Source of the DNA: Nitrosomonas sp.
GTDB lineage: Bacteria; Pseudomonadota; Gammaproteobacteria; Burkholderiales; Nitrosomonadaceae
NCBI GenBank assembly: GCA_020890945.1
Contig: JAJHPK010000035.1
Location: 1 to 37,538, forward strand
Length of the DNA stretch: 37,538 nt
Reading direction: 5' to 3'
In this document: positions 1 to 9,212 of the stretch, one piece after another
How positions within the stretch are numbered: position 1 is the stretch's first letter
Layout: every line of letters starts with the position of its first letter
Made by a program: the position numbers and the translations under genes
The notes under the pieces: model-generated
Database searches by the model: none
Seen by the model: the letters and a program-made list of their open reading frames with translations, nothing else
What the model was told of the DNA's origin: nothing

Positions 1-65
1 GATTTGACGGCATGTTGAAATACTTTGAGTTTGCGAGATATATCTCTTTGTGCTTGTAGATTCAT
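1..65 (-). CDS. Transposase, N-terminal fragment (IS481-like / integrase-core family), cut by window edge
   Basis: Only the first 21 codons lie in the window, reading leftward off the edge from an ATG at 65-63. The peptide begins MNLQAQRDISRKLKVFQHA. This strongly resembles the start of helix-turn-helix plus DDE integrase-core transposases of the IS481-like group, which continue into a Cys-Arg-Tyr-Phe-Gly HTH segment not visible here. A good ribosome binding site (AAGGAGT on the minus strand, 77-71) sits five bases upstream of the ATG, which supports a real start. The rightward ORF overlapping this stretch on the other strand has no recognisable features and is a shadow. Family assignment is from memory of the N-terminal motif, and whether the gene is intact cannot be seen. 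Confidence 0.55.
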   Translation of the reverse strand, partial: MNLQAQRDISRKLKVFQHAVK

Positions 66-521
66 CAACGACTCCTTGAAAACAGTTAATTTATCAAAAC
101 TGTCAACCAAAGTCGTGATATTCATATTCGAAATATTGTCCAAATTCTCGTGCGCCTATGGCATTTCATCAGATATTATGAACTCTGTAAGTTCAGAATC
201 ATATAATGATGAGAATATGATCCTGTATGAGGTTACCAAAAAGTTACACAAAAGTCATCCGGTATTATTGCAAGTTTTACTATTGAAGCGATTCATGAAG
301 AATTGACTTTTTGAGTGCTTAATTTTTACAGTTGCTATATGCAATGGCTTTAGGGAACGATAAAAAATCTCAATGTATACGAAAAGCTGTCATGATGCTG
401 TGGTAAGGGTTTAATCGTAAAGTGCCGTTGCTTGATCGCAAGAAGTAAATTTTATGACCAGCAATATATTTGCTAGTATTAAAATAGCGTTTTATTAATT
501 TTTGGAATGTGAGGTTCATGA
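66..521. other. Gene-free AT-rich stretch beside the edge transposase
   Basis: No convincing gene is present. The left part is the leader of the leftward transposase and would contain the terminus of that insertion sequence. A candidate end is the segment 231-250, which on the minus strand begins TGTGTAAC; TGT is the usual terminal triplet of IS3/IS481-type elements, but the partner end is outside the window. A 6-bp inverted repeat (ACAGTT/AACTGT) lies within the transposase leader near 83-104. The rest (about 300-510) contains only short open frames without recognisable motifs. Confidence 0.4.
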
Positions 522-770
522 ATGGAAGATGCAGAAATCGTTTTAATGTTTTCATTGTTAATGATACCCACGGCGATATGGTTGCAGCTGTGGGTTAAGG
601 CTCGTAGAGAAAAAAGGAAAAATGAGGCCGGCGAAGAAGAATTCCCCAATACTGGAATGGCGCTGTTTTCTATTCTTCTAGAGGGTACTGCGATTGTCGG
701 GGGACTTATTATGATTATTATGGGGTTAAGCGGAGTAGTTAAATATATACTCAAATTCTATGCTGCTTAA
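522..770 (+). CDS. Small two-helix membrane protein, unknown function
   Basis: An 82-residue protein with two hydrophobic segments (about residues 5-24 and 46-76) separated by a very charged loop, KARREKRKNEAGEEEF. The topology is probably a small inner-membrane hairpin. The ATG at 522 is preceded six bases upstream by GAGGT (511-515), a plausible ribosome binding site. An overlapping leftward frame is less likely because it lacks a comparable start signal. It stands alone, facing the leftward topB cluster tail to tail. I do not recognise the family; small membrane proteins of this type are often lineage-specific. Confidence 0.55.
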   Translation: MEDAEIVLMFSLLMIPTAIWLQLWVKARREKRKNEAGEEEFPNTGMALFSILLEGTAIVGGLIMIIMGLSGVVKYILKFYAA

Positions 771-866
771 TCGCACTTCGTTCTTCTTTACCATCACAAG
801 ATCGGTTAAATAACTTTAGAAAATAAGATGTTGTGATGAGTAAGGAGATAGTGATTAAATTTTGAT

Positions 867-3398
867 TTAAGAAGAAACTTCTTTTTTTACTTTTGGACTC
901 GAACTGCGTTTCGTTGGTTTCGCTATCGTTGATTTTTCTCCAGTCGATTTTTTAGCCGTTTTCTGTTCGAATTCAAAAGAAATTTTTCCGTCCGGATTGG
1001 CAACAAGATAAGCTGAGAAGGGGCGTCCTTTCTTGGAGATAAATTTCGTTAATAAGTCGGTTTTGCCCTTTTCTAGTAGCTTGATCATTTGTTCGCGCTC
1101 AATGGAACGTTCTAAAATGATTTTGGCTACTTTGAAGGTGCAAGAACGTTCTGCACCGATTGCCTTTTCACAGACATAATGAAGATCGTGCTCATAAACC
1201 GAGCAATTGCATTTGGGGCATTTTCCTAATGGTGTTTTTCCACTGAAATCAACGGCCTCGACATTGGCATCGTTGTTGCCAAAATCAAATTTCATTTCAA
1301 GTGTGTCGGTAAGCAGAATGATGGCGTTAAATGATTGCCCCATTTTGCTGCGAAAGCCGAGTAAAGGTCCCACCTTTCGCTGAGTAATCAACGTTTCCAT
1401 TTCACCAACCTCAAATTGCCGTCCCGCCAGGATTTTCCATAAGGCAAAATCACATTTTTGACATTGAAATTTTTTATACGTCTCATGAACGACACCACCA
1501 CATTTGGGGCAGGGCGCTGTTAAAACAGAAAAATCACCTTCGATTGTTTCGCCACGCTGTGTTTTGGCTTGTTCAACGATGCGCTTCGTCATTTCAGAAA
1601 TTTTGTCCATGAATGAAGCGCGTTTCAATTGTCCTTGCTCAATTTGGCGCAACTGATATTCCCAATTTCCCGTTAATTCAGGTGAAATTAATTCGGGAAT
1701 TTTCAGACCACGTAATAAAGTAATCAATGAAAAAGCTTTGGCAGTAGGGTGAAGTTCACGTCCTACGCGCAAAAGATAATTCTCAAATACCAATCCTTCG
1801 ATGATAGCCGCACGTGTCGCTGGAGTTCCTAAGCCTTTGGCACTCATTGCAGCACGTAATTCCTCGTCTTCAACTAGCTTACCGGCGCCTTCCATTGCCG
1901 ACAGAAGTGTTGCTTCATTAAAACGTGCTGGTGGGCGTGTTTGATTGGCAATAATTTCGATAGACTCCGTGGCGACAGGTTTTCCTGGAGTAACAGCAAC
2001 CAACGAGGCAGTGTCGTGATCATCATCGATTGGTGTTGATTTGCCATAAACCGCACGCCAGCCAGATTTCACCATCACTTTTCCTTCCGTCTTAAATGGT
2101 TCATCGGCTACTCGCGTGATACGAGTGGTCAAAAGAAACTCGGCAGCTGGAAAGAAAATGGCTAAAAACCGTTTGGTAACTAAGTCATACAATTTCGTCT
2201 CAGCTTCATTGAGTTTCGCTGAACTCAGTTGGGTCGGGATAATCGCGAAGTGATCGGAAATTTTTGCATTATTAAAAATTCGTTTGTTAGGTGTTACCCA
2301 ATTAGAAGACAATATCTGCTGCGAAAATTTTCCGTATTCGGTGTTTTCGAGGTTTTGCAGCGTGTCTTTGACAGTAGCCAGATAATCTTCTGGCAAAGCG
2401 CGTGAATCAGTTCTAGGATAAGTGAGAACTTTATGCTTTTCATATAAGGCTTGCGCTAGTCCGAGCGTGGTTTTAGCAGAAAAACCAAAGCGGCTATTTG
2501 CGTCACGTTGCAAGCTAGTCAAATCATACAACAGCGGACAAATTTCTTTACTCGGTTTGCTTTCTTCACTGACGATGCCAGGCTGTCCCTGACATTTATC
2601 ACGAATAAGTTCCGCGTTTTTGAGTTCCCATAAACGTTCTGGCTTTAGTTCGAGATTGGTTTTGCTTTTGCTGAATTTTTCATCGAACCACTTGCCGATA
2701 TATTCACCATTATCGGTTGTGAAAGTGGCATGGATTTCCCAATAATCTTGGGAACGAAATTTTTTAATTTTTTCTTCACGCTCCACTAGAATTGCTAAAG
2801 TGGGCGTTTGTACTCGTCCAACAGTGGTTTTATGAAATCCTCCTTCTTGAGAATTGAACGCGGTCATCGCACGAGTACCGTTAATACCCACCAACCAATC
2901 CGATTCAGAACGACTCACTGCGGCTTCAGCTAAAGACGCAACTGCAGAGTTATCAAGCAGATTGGAAAAGCCTTCGCGAATCGCTTGCGGCGTCATGGAT
3001 TGCAACCATAACCGTTTAACTGGTTTATTGACACTCGCGTGACGCAAAATATAATGAAAGATCAATTCGCCCTCACGTCCCGCATCACAGGCATTAACAA
3101 GCGTATCCACATCTTTGCGTTTAATTAGTTTTGTAAGTAATTTAAGCCGAGCAGACGTTTTTTCGATTGGCGCCAAATCAAAATGTGGAGGAATGACGGG
3201 CAAGTTTGCAAAACTCCATTTGCCGCGTTTTACTTCGTATTCCTCCGGAACAACCAATTCAAGTAAGTGCCCTATCGCAGAAGATAAAACATATTCATCG
3301 CTTTCAAAATAGTCGGTATGTTTCGTGAAATTGCCCAAAGCTTTTGCGATATCTGCCGCAACAGAAGGTTTTTCAGCGATGATTAAAAACTTACTCAT
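867..3398 (-). CDS. topB: DNA topoisomerase III
   Basis: Type IA topoisomerase that cuts and passes single DNA strands and helps resolve replication and recombination intermediates. The 843-residue protein starts with a TOPRIM domain (Glu9 in AEKPS; acidic DAGREGE motif at 105-111). The catalytic tyrosine is Tyr327 in the signature LTYPRTDSR (325-333). The C-terminus carries Cys-rich topoisomerase zinc ribbons (CPKC...CQKC, and a second CPKC near residue 750), followed by a Lys/Ser-rich basic tail likely to bind DNA. Length and domain order match bacterial TopB proteins with extra C-terminal zinc modules. It is the last gene of a leftward group after smg and dprA, an arrangement common in betaproteobacteria. 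The 173-bp gap upstream probably carries its own promoter. Confidence 0.95.
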   Translation of the reverse strand: MSKFLIIAEKPSVAADIAKALGNFTKHTDYFESDEYVLSSAIGHLLELVVPEEYEVKRGKWSFANLPVIPPHFDLAPIEKTSARLKLLTKLIKRKDVDTLVNACDAGREGELIFHYILRHASVNKPVKRLWLQSMTPQAIREGFSNLLDNSAVASLAEAAVSRSESDWLVGINGTRAMTAFNSQEGGFHKTTVGRVQTPTLAILVEREEKIKKFRSQDYWEIHATFTTDNGEYIGKWFDEKFSKSKTNLELKPERLWELKNAELIRDKCQGQPGIVSEESKPSKEICPLLYDLTSLQRDANSRFGFSAKTTLGLAQALYEKHKVLTYPRTDSRALPEDYLATVKDTLQNLENTEYGKFSQQILSSNWVTPNKRIFNNAKISDHFAIIPTQLSSAKLNEAETKLYDLVTKRFLAIFFPAAEFLLTTRITRVADEPFKTEGKVMVKSGWRAVYGKSTPIDDDHDTASLVAVTPGKPVATESIEIIANQTRPPARFNEATLLSAMEGAGKLVEDEELRAAMSAKGLGTPATRAAIIEGLVFENYLLRVGRELHPTAKAFSLITLLRGLKIPELISPELTGNWEYQLRQIEQGQLKRASFMDKISEMTKRIVEQAKTQRGETIEGDFSVLTAPCPKCGGVVHETYKKFQCQKCDFALWKILAGRQFEVGEMETLITQRKVGPLLGFRSKMGQSFNAIILLTDTLEMKFDFGNNDANVEAVDFSGKTPLGKCPKCNCSVYEHDLHYVCEKAIGAERSCTFKVAKIILERSIEREQMIKLLEKGKTDLLTKFISKKGRPFSAYLVANPDGKISFEFEQKTAKKSTGEKSTIAKPTKRSSSPKVKKEVSS

Positions 3399-3571
3399 AG
3401 TGATTTATTGTGAGGAATTCGTTTCTTGTTATTGCGCGCACAACTTCAATTCTTAATGCGCGAATAACGAAAGAAAAGAAAAAATGGTAGCTTGGGTGAG
3501 TAATGACAGGTAGAAAAAGTACTGAACCAGTTTTGGGTTTCATTGTGATGGATAGATTCTCATTGCCTTAG

Positions 3572-4030
3572 CTAATGGCGGTAATGAGAGTCGCTAACAA
3601 ACAATAATTTTTCCAAAACGGCATGGTCAGAAAATTGATTTTGGATCCACAATTCAGTCAAAACAATTAATTTTATTTTTTCGATGCTCGGTGAGTTTTC
3701 GTCCATCACAAGTAAGCGATCAATGAGCAATTCCCGTTGTAATGGATTAATGATGCCATTGTGTTCGAGAAAAAATATAAACCCACGACCTTCGGTATCG
3801 ATTTTTTCAATTTCTTCATCGCTATAACAACGAAACGAAGTGCTTTCAGTAAAACCAGCTGGATAATGATCCTTAGACTGTTGTGACAGTTCTGAAAGCC
3901 AGTTCAAAGTTTCAGTGATATCCTCATTAGCGAATCCGGCCATCGTAAGTTTATGGGTTAACGTTGCAGAATCTGGATAACTTCCAGAGTCGAAATAATT
4001 TTCAAACAAATAAACAAGAATATCGAACAT
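3572..4030 (-). CDS. smg: Smg family protein (DUF494)
   Basis: Conserved proteobacterial protein of unknown biochemical role, nearly always found beside dprA. The start chosen is the internal ATG at 4030-4028, because family members begin MFDILVYLFENY, exactly as seen here; an earlier ATG at 4093 would add 21 residues not typical of the family. The resulting length of 152 residues is close to the usual 155-160. The protein is acidic and predicted helical, with the conserved Smg segment ending near VLEKLLFVSD. It lies 65 bp downstream of dprA on the same strand and is probably co-transcribed with it. Function remains unassigned beyond the DUF494 family. Confidence 0.88.
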   Translation of the reverse strand: MFDILVYLFENYFDSGSYPDSATLTHKLTMAGFANEDITETLNWLSELSQQSKDHYPAGFTESTSFRCYSDEEIEKIDTEGRGFIFFLEHNGIINPLQRELLIDRLLVMDENSPSIEKIKLIVLTELWIQNQFSDHAVLEKLLFVSDSHYRH

Positions 4031-4095
4031 GGCTATATTGAATAAATGACTAATATAACGAACTAGTGAAAAATTAAAGTTCGCAAAAGGCATGC

Positions 4096-5202
4096 TTAAT
4101 TATTTTTTATTCTTTGATAGCACCCTCCTGGCAAACTGCTGACTTGACCCTCAAGTTCAAGTGTTAATAGCATGGCTGATACAACTTCTGCCGTCAAGCC
4201 ACTCCGTAAACAGAGTGTGTCAATATCGACTACGTCGTAGCCCAAGTGATTGAGTAAAAGAATATTTTCTGATGAGTCTGCGGATAAAATTTGTTCTTCC
4301 GGGAATGTATTCAGATTTTTTTGCAACGGGACATACTTAAGTTCATCCAAAATATCTTGCGTATTCTCCACTAATTTGGCGCCTTGTTTGATCAAGGCAT
4401 GGCAACCTTTGGATAGCGGAGAGTGAATAGATCCAGGAATTGCCATGACTTCTCGGCCTTGTTCTAGTGCCTGACGAGCGGTGATCAATGAACCACTTTG
4501 CAACGCGGCCTCAACGACCAGGCAACCTAGACTAATGCCGCTGATAATCCGATTCCGGCGCGGAAAATTACGCCCAATAGCGGGTGTTCCTAACGGGAAT
4601 TCAGATATCAAGGCGCCTTCTTTTGCGAGTTGATGCGCCAAAGCATGGTTTTTAGCGGGATAAACAATATCCAATCCAGTGCCCACGACTGCAATGCTGC
4701 TAGTCGAGCCGCGCAATCCACCGTGATGGGCAGCGGTATCAATACCTAACGCTAACCCGCTGATGATACAAACACCGGCATCACTAACGGCTTGAGAAAA
4801 ATGTTCAGCGTTCAGTAAACCCTGTGGTGTAGCGTTTCGGCTTCCTACTACTGCTAGCCCTGAGTGCTGCAATAATTCGCGCCGCCCCTTTAAATACAAT
4901 AAGGGTGGCGGATCGCTGATATTGAGTAACGATGCAGGATAATCAGCATCCGCGAGAGTAATGATTGTATTATTAGAATCTTTCAACCATTTTAGAGTAT
5001 CTGCTATTTTGCTTTTATCGGCACCTATCTGAATCAATTTGGCGATCGAAGGTTTGACAATTCCTTCAAGAACACTTAAAGGCGCAGAGAATATTGCTTC
5101 CGGACTGCTTAAAGCGACTAGTAACCGGCGAATCGATTCGTCACCTAGGCCATCAATTAAATTCAGGTTTAACCATAACTCTGTTTCGGAAGTGGATGTC
5201 AT
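4096..5202 (-). CDS. dprA: DNA-processing protein DprA (Smf)
   Basis: DprA binds single-stranded DNA entering during natural transformation and loads RecA onto it. The 368-residue protein has a short N-terminal helical SAM-like region, then the Rossmann-fold core with characteristic motifs: VGSRNATPQG, SGLALGIDTAAHHGG, GTGLDIVYPAKN and SEFPLGTPAIGRNFPRRNR. The last 60-70 residues form the DprA winged-helix domain (HLGYDVVDIDTLCLRSGL). It starts at ATG 5202, 17 bp after the stop of the LysM gene, and precedes smg, so LysM-dprA-smg form a compact leftward group. Its presence alone does not prove competence, since dprA is widespread. Confidence 0.96.
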   Translation of the reverse strand: MTSTSETELWLNLNLIDGLGDESIRRLLVALSSPEAIFSAPLSVLEGIVKPSIAKLIQIGADKSKIADTLKWLKDSNNTIITLADADYPASLLNISDPPPLLYLKGRRELLQHSGLAVVGSRNATPQGLLNAEHFSQAVSDAGVCIISGLALGIDTAAHHGGLRGSTSSIAVVGTGLDIVYPAKNHALAHQLAKEGALISEFPLGTPAIGRNFPRRNRIISGISLGCLVVEAALQSGSLITARQALEQGREVMAIPGSIHSPLSKGCHALIKQGAKLVENTQDILDELKYVPLQKNLNTFPEEQILSADSSENILLLNHLGYDVVDIDTLCLRSGLTAEVVSAMLLTLELEGQVSSLPGGCYQRIKNN

Positions 5203-5219
5203 GCGGTAACAGCATTTTA

Positions 5220-6254
5220 TTATGGTGTTTTAACAGCATCTAATAATTTCATTGAGTGTGTACTTTGCACGACCAGGCCATAAGAAATTTTGTCGAATAC
5301 ACGAAAGACGAAAACCAATCCGGTTCTTTCTTCCGGCAATTCAACCATGTCGCCCTTTAGAGATCTGGCTTGGCTTCTGCGATAGACGGCTAGTACATGA
5401 CCCATTTCCAAACCATCTTCGGCACCTCTGTTGAGGGTAATAATGGCATCTTTACCGATTTCATTAACGCCGCCATACACCGAAATAATCCGTCCGCTCA
5501 CTGAAAAATTAGGGGCATGTGGGACATAATTGTCGAACATGATGTCCGGAGCTACGACCAGTCGATCGCCTTTGAGAATTTCCTCTTTTGAGCGCGTAAT
5601 CCTGACAGTACTGGTTTCGGCAAAGGTATCGACAGTCACATTGCCCAAATAAACGGCCTCGTAGCCCAGAATTTCTTTATTGTTATCGGGATCCAGTAAA
5701 GGTTTTCCAGGCCGGAAGATTTGCCAGGCGCGCCCATGGTCCTTGGGTAGCCCAAGTACATAAACAGTGTTTCCTGTGCTTAAAACTACACGATTATCAC
5801 TAGAGCCCAGAATATAAGGCGCATTTGCCAAGCCCTCTTTTTCGATCACTAGCGGTTGGCTTAAAAAAGGTTCAATAACAGCGCGTGAGATGCTAGCGAT
5901 GGGCAGATTGTTGTCATCTTCAACGCGAATGCGCGGAGATAATTTGACTGTTCTTAGGCCATCCTTGTGATCGGCAAGCCGCAGTCTTGCACCCTCTCGT
6001 AGCTTTTCCAATACGATGGTGTCACCCGGGTAAATTTTGTGCGGATTTTTGACTTCATCGCGATTCATATTCCAAATCTCAGGCCAGCGCCAAGGATCTT
6101 TGAGAAAACGTGAAGATATGCTCCACAATGTATCGCCCTTGATCACGGCATGAGAATCGGGAGCATCGCTTCGTAGTATAATGTTCTCGGCTTTAATCAA
6201 TGGAACAAAAACCAAATTCATACTGAAGAGTGCAGTTACAATTAGCTTTTGCAT
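5220..6254 (-). CDS. Secreted LysM peptidoglycan-binding protein
   Basis: A probable exported cell-envelope protein with one N-terminal LysM domain, which binds glycan strands. The start is placed at ATG 6254 rather than 6287: it gives a clean signal peptide (MQKLIVTALFSMNLVFVPLIKA) and has an AGGAA ribosome binding site, whereas the upstream ATG has none. LysM lies at about residues 35-85 (GDTLWSISSRFLKDPWRWPEIW ... YPGDTIVL). The remaining roughly 250 residues are a conserved betaproteobacterial C-terminal region of unknown function, rich in beta strands. In this lineage the gene regularly sits between dprA and def, divergent from def, as here. The specific function is not known. Confidence 0.88.
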   Translation of the reverse strand: MQKLIVTALFSMNLVFVPLIKAENIILRSDAPDSHAVIKGDTLWSISSRFLKDPWRWPEIWNMNRDEVKNPHKIYPGDTIVLEKLREGARLRLADHKDGLRTVKLSPRIRVEDDNNLPIASISRAVIEPFLSQPLVIEKEGLANAPYILGSSDNRVVLSTGNTVYVLGLPKDHGRAWQIFRPGKPLLDPDNNKEILGYEAVYLGNVTVDTFAETSTVRITRSKEEILKGDRLVVAPDIMFDNYVPHAPNFSVSGRIISVYGGVNEIGKDAIITLNRGAEDGLEMGHVLAVYRRSQARSLKGDMVELPEERTGLVFVFRVFDKISYGLVVQSTHSMKLLDAVKTP

Positions 6255-6342
6255 AGACGCTTTTCCTGTATACAAAATGATGCGCATAATGATACTTTAA
6301 TAATTAGAGACTTGGATATCTGTTTTAAACATTGTATTTTTT

Positions 6343-6846
6343 ATGTCTATTTTAAGAATTTTGCAATATCCGGATGATCGCTTGCATACTGTAGCGACAC
6401 CTGTTTCAGAAATTACGAATCACATACGTACTTTGATCAAGGATATGGCTGAAACTATGTATGCTGCGCCAGGAATAGGTTTGGCAGCAACACAAGTGGA
6501 TGTGCATCAGCGAATTATCGTCATCGATACTTCAGAAACAAACGACCAGTTGTTGGTTCTTATTAACCCGGAAATCATCGCCAGTAGTGGTGTGTCGGAT
6601 TATGAGGAAGGTTGCTTATCGGTGCCCGAAGTGTATGGCAAGGTGCAGCGTGCGGAATCGATAACCGTTAAAGCGCTCGACATTAATGGAAAGGATTTCG
6701 TGATGGATGCCGATGGATTGCTAGCAGTGTGTATTCAGCATGAAATGGATCATCTGCTTGGTAAAGTGTTCGTCGAATATTGGTCTCAGTTGAAACAAGC
6801 CAGGGTCATTGCAAAATTAAAAAAGAGAAATCGTCGTACCATGTAA
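6343..6846 (+). CDS. def: Peptide deformylase
   Basis: Removes the formyl group from the initiator methionine of nascent proteins at the ribosome, using a bound metal (usually Fe2+). The 167-residue protein contains all three signature motifs: GIGLAATQ (44-51), EGCLSVP (89-95, with metal ligand Cys91) and HEMDH (133-137, with two metal-ligand histidines and the catalytic Glu). Length is standard. It is transcribed away from the LysM gene and lies upstream of fmt, the enzyme that adds the same formyl group. No strong Shine-Dalgarno sequence is visible before the ATG. Confidence 0.97.
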   Translation: MSILRILQYPDDRLHTVATPVSEITNHIRTLIKDMAETMYAAPGIGLAATQVDVHQRIIVIDTSETNDQLLVLINPEIIASSGVSDYEEGCLSVPEVYGKVQRAESITVKALDINGKDFVMDADGLLAVCIQHEMDHLLGKVFVEYWSQLKQARVIAKLKKRNRRTM

Positions 6847-6982
6847 TTCATTGCTTTTAAATATATTGCAAAAGCGCTGTGGTATCTTTTTTAAGGGAAA
6901 TTTTCAACAAACTGCTGCATTTTAATGAATACAATCTTTTTTACTACTTTGCTGCTACCGGCATAATTACTATTCATTAGAG

Positions 6983-7909
6983 ATGAAAATCATTTTTGCG
7001 GGGACTCCTGTTTTTGCGGCTACTGCATTAGATGCGTTAGTGCAACAACACCACGAAATCGTAATGGTGTTAACACAACCTGATCGTCCGGCTGGAAGAG
7101 GCATGAAGTTGACTTCCAGCGCAGTGAAGCAGTTTGCGCAACAACATGATATGCCGCTATTGCAACCAGTATCACTTAAAACGCCAGATATTCAAATTCA
7201 GCTCAAACAACTCAATGCGGATGTAATGGTCGTGGCGGCATATGGGTTGATCTTGCCGCAAGCCGTTTTGACGATTCCACAGTATGGTTGCTTAAACATT
7301 CACGCTTCATTATTGCCGCGTTGGCGCGGTGCCGCGCCGATTCAGCGTGCGATTCTGGCGGGTGATCAGGAAACAGGTATTACGATTATGCAAATGGATG
7401 CAGGATTGGATACAGGTGATATTTTATTGCAACGAAGCCTAAGCGTGACACTTGAAGATACCACGCAAACATTACATGATAAGCTAGCTCATTTAGGTTC
7501 GTCTTGCATTATTGATGCGCTATCGTTATTGCAACAAAAGCAATTAAAGCCGTTGAAACAAGTCGAATCCTCGGCCACTTATGCTGCCAAAATAATTAAA
7601 ACCGATGCGGCGATCGACTGGCAAAAATCGGCGCAGCAAATTGATTACATGGTGCGCGCTTTTAATCCTAATCCAGGAGCATATACTTCATTGCGAGGGG
7701 ATATCCTAAAAATCTGGCAAGCCAAACCTTCCGCTGAAGGCAAAGGCAAACCTGGTGAAATCATATCCATAGACTCACAAAGTTTTACCGTTTCATGCGG
7801 CACGGGAAGTTTGCAAATTAGCACAGTACAAAAACCCGGTGGTACAAAATTAAATGCGGCAGTTTATCTCTCCGGCAATTCTTTGCAACTCGGAGAAATG
7901 CTGCTTTGA
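6983..7909 (+). CDS. fmt: Methionyl-tRNA formyltransferase
   Basis: Transfers a formyl group from 10-formyl-tetrahydrofolate to Met-tRNAfMet so that it can initiate translation. The 308-residue protein shows the N-terminal formyltransferase domain with Asn105, His107 and the segment SLLPRWRGAAPIQRAI, followed by MDAGLDTGDI containing the catalytic Asp. The C-terminal OB-like domain that recognises tRNA follows (about 205-308). It is separated from def by 136 bp. The gene for the 16S rRNA methyltransferase rsmB starts 19 bp after its stop, consistent with a def-fmt-rsmB unit. Confidence 0.97.
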   Translation: MKIIFAGTPVFAATALDALVQQHHEIVMVLTQPDRPAGRGMKLTSSAVKQFAQQHDMPLLQPVSLKTPDIQIQLKQLNADVMVVAAYGLILPQAVLTIPQYGCLNIHASLLPRWRGAAPIQRAILAGDQETGITIMQMDAGLDTGDILLQRSLSVTLEDTTQTLHDKLAHLGSSCIIDALSLLQQKQLKPLKQVESSATYAAKIIKTDAAIDWQKSAQQIDYMVRAFNPNPGAYTSLRGDILKIWQAKPSAEGKGKPGEIISIDSQSFTVSCGTGSLQISTVQKPGGTKLNAAVYLSGNSLQLGEMLL

Positions 7910-7928
7910 GAATGCGGTAGGCATCAGC

Positions 7929-9212
7929 ATGTTTAAGACGCAGCTAATCGCTGCAGCGGCGGTAGCGCGCGTAATTTCAGGCAGTAGCTTGACAGAGGTA
8001 TTACACGATACTTGGCTGCAACACCTTACTTTAACAAAACAGCAAAAGGGCGCCATTCAAGATATCAGTTATGGCGTGCTGCGTTTTTATGGCCAACTAG
8101 AAACGATTCTAAATCTTTTGCTGAAAAAACCTTTGTCGGAAGAGAAGCTTCACTATTTATTATTGGTGGGTCTATACCAATTGCAATATAGCAAAGCCTC
8201 ACCTTATACGATTGTCGATCAGGCGGTTACGGCATCAAAATCCATGTTTCCTAACAAGGCCATTCCAGGATTGGTTAATGCGGTATTGCGTGCTTTTATC
8301 AGACAACGCGAGTATTTATTGCAACAAGCCAAACAAAATGATGTTGGATATTATTCCTATCCACAGTGGTGGATTGATAAGCTACGTAATCAATATCCGT
8401 CGGATTATGAGTCGATATTACAGCAAGGTAATCAATATCCTCCTATGACACTGCGAGTTAATTCCAGCAAAACTAGTGTTAAGGAATATCACCAGCTGTT
8501 AACGGAACAAGCAATGCCTTCGGAATTGTTGGGACTGGAGGCAATTCGATTGGAAAAACCTGTTAATGTCGAGAGTCTGCCAGAATTTGATGCCGGCTGG
8601 GTTACCGTGCAAGATGCTGGCGCACAGCTTGCGGCAACATACTTGGATGTGCAGGATGGTATGCGGGTATTGGATGCATGTGCTGCGCCGGGAGGAAAAA
8701 GTACGCATTTGTTAGAATTAGCCAATATTTCTCTGAGCACGCTAGACAATAACGCCAGTCGGATAAAACGCATCCAACAAAATATGCAGCGTTTGCGGTT
8801 GTCGGCTGAAAAAATAATCTGCGGAGATGCTTCCAAGCCGGAAACATGGTGGGACGGGCAACATTTTGATCGAATTTTGGTCGATGTGCCTTGTTCAGCT
8901 TCTGGTGTCGTCCGTCGTCATCCCGATATCAAATGGTTGCGACGCGAAAGTGATTTATCCCGATTAATGCAAACTCAACAGAGTATATTAACTGCTTTGT
9001 GGCCATTATTACTTCAAGGCGGCAAATTGTTGTATGTGACTTGCTCGGTATTCATCGAGGAAAATATGCAACAAATTGAAACATTTCTCCAACACCATGA
9101 AGATGCAATGGTATTATCTCTTCCCGCATCACCATTCAATATACGCAATGGACAGCTATTGCCGGATGATGACCATGATGGATTTTTTTATACGCTGCTA
9201 CAAAAGAATTAA
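7929..9212 (+). CDS. rsmB: 16S rRNA m5C967 methyltransferase RsmB
   Basis: SAM-dependent enzyme (also called Sun or RrmB) that methylates C967 of 16S rRNA. The start at ATG 7929 gives 427 residues; an open frame extends further upstream but would overlap fmt out of frame and add 25 untypical residues. The N-terminal NusB-like RNA-binding domain covers about residues 5-135. The methyltransferase domain carries the SAM loop DACAAPGGKSTH (249-260) and the paired cysteines in DVPCSASGVVRRHPDIKW (Cys322) and YVTCSVF (Cys372), which act in product release and catalysis. It overlaps the start of the next gene by about 38 bp, indicating translational coupling. Confidence 0.95.
   Translation: MFKTQLIAAAAVARVISGSSLTEVLHDTWLQHLTLTKQQKGAIQDISYGVLRFYGQLETILNLLLKKPLSEEKLHYLLLVGLYQLQYSKASPYTIVDQAVTASKSMFPNKAIPGLVNAVLRAFIRQREYLLQQAKQNDVGYYSYPQWWIDKLRNQYPSDYESILQQGNQYPPMTLRVNSSKTSVKEYHQLLTEQAMPSELLGLEAIRLEKPVNVESLPEFDAGWVTVQDAGAQLAATYLDVQDGMRVLDACAAPGGKSTHLLELANISLSTLDNNASRIKRIQQNMQRLRLSAEKIICGDASKPETWWDGQHFDRILVDVPCSASGVVRRHPDIKWLRRESDLSRLMQTQQSILTALWPLLLQGGKLLYVTCSVFIEENMQQIETFLQHHEDAMVLSLPASPFNIRNGQLLPDDDHDGFFYTLLQKN

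Noticed and set aside
25-306. 93-codon rightward open frame at the left edge
   Set aside because: It runs antisense to the transposase start, which has a proper ribosome binding site and family-like N-terminus; the frame has no recognisable motif.
479-754. 91-codon leftward frame opposite the small membrane protein
   Set aside because: Low-complexity Ile/Pro/Ser translation and no start signal; the rightward frame has the better ribosome binding site and membrane topology.
780-866. CATCACAA / TTGTGATG inverted repeat after topB as a terminator
   Set aside because: Only 8 bp with a loop above 30 bases and no T run on the relevant strand.
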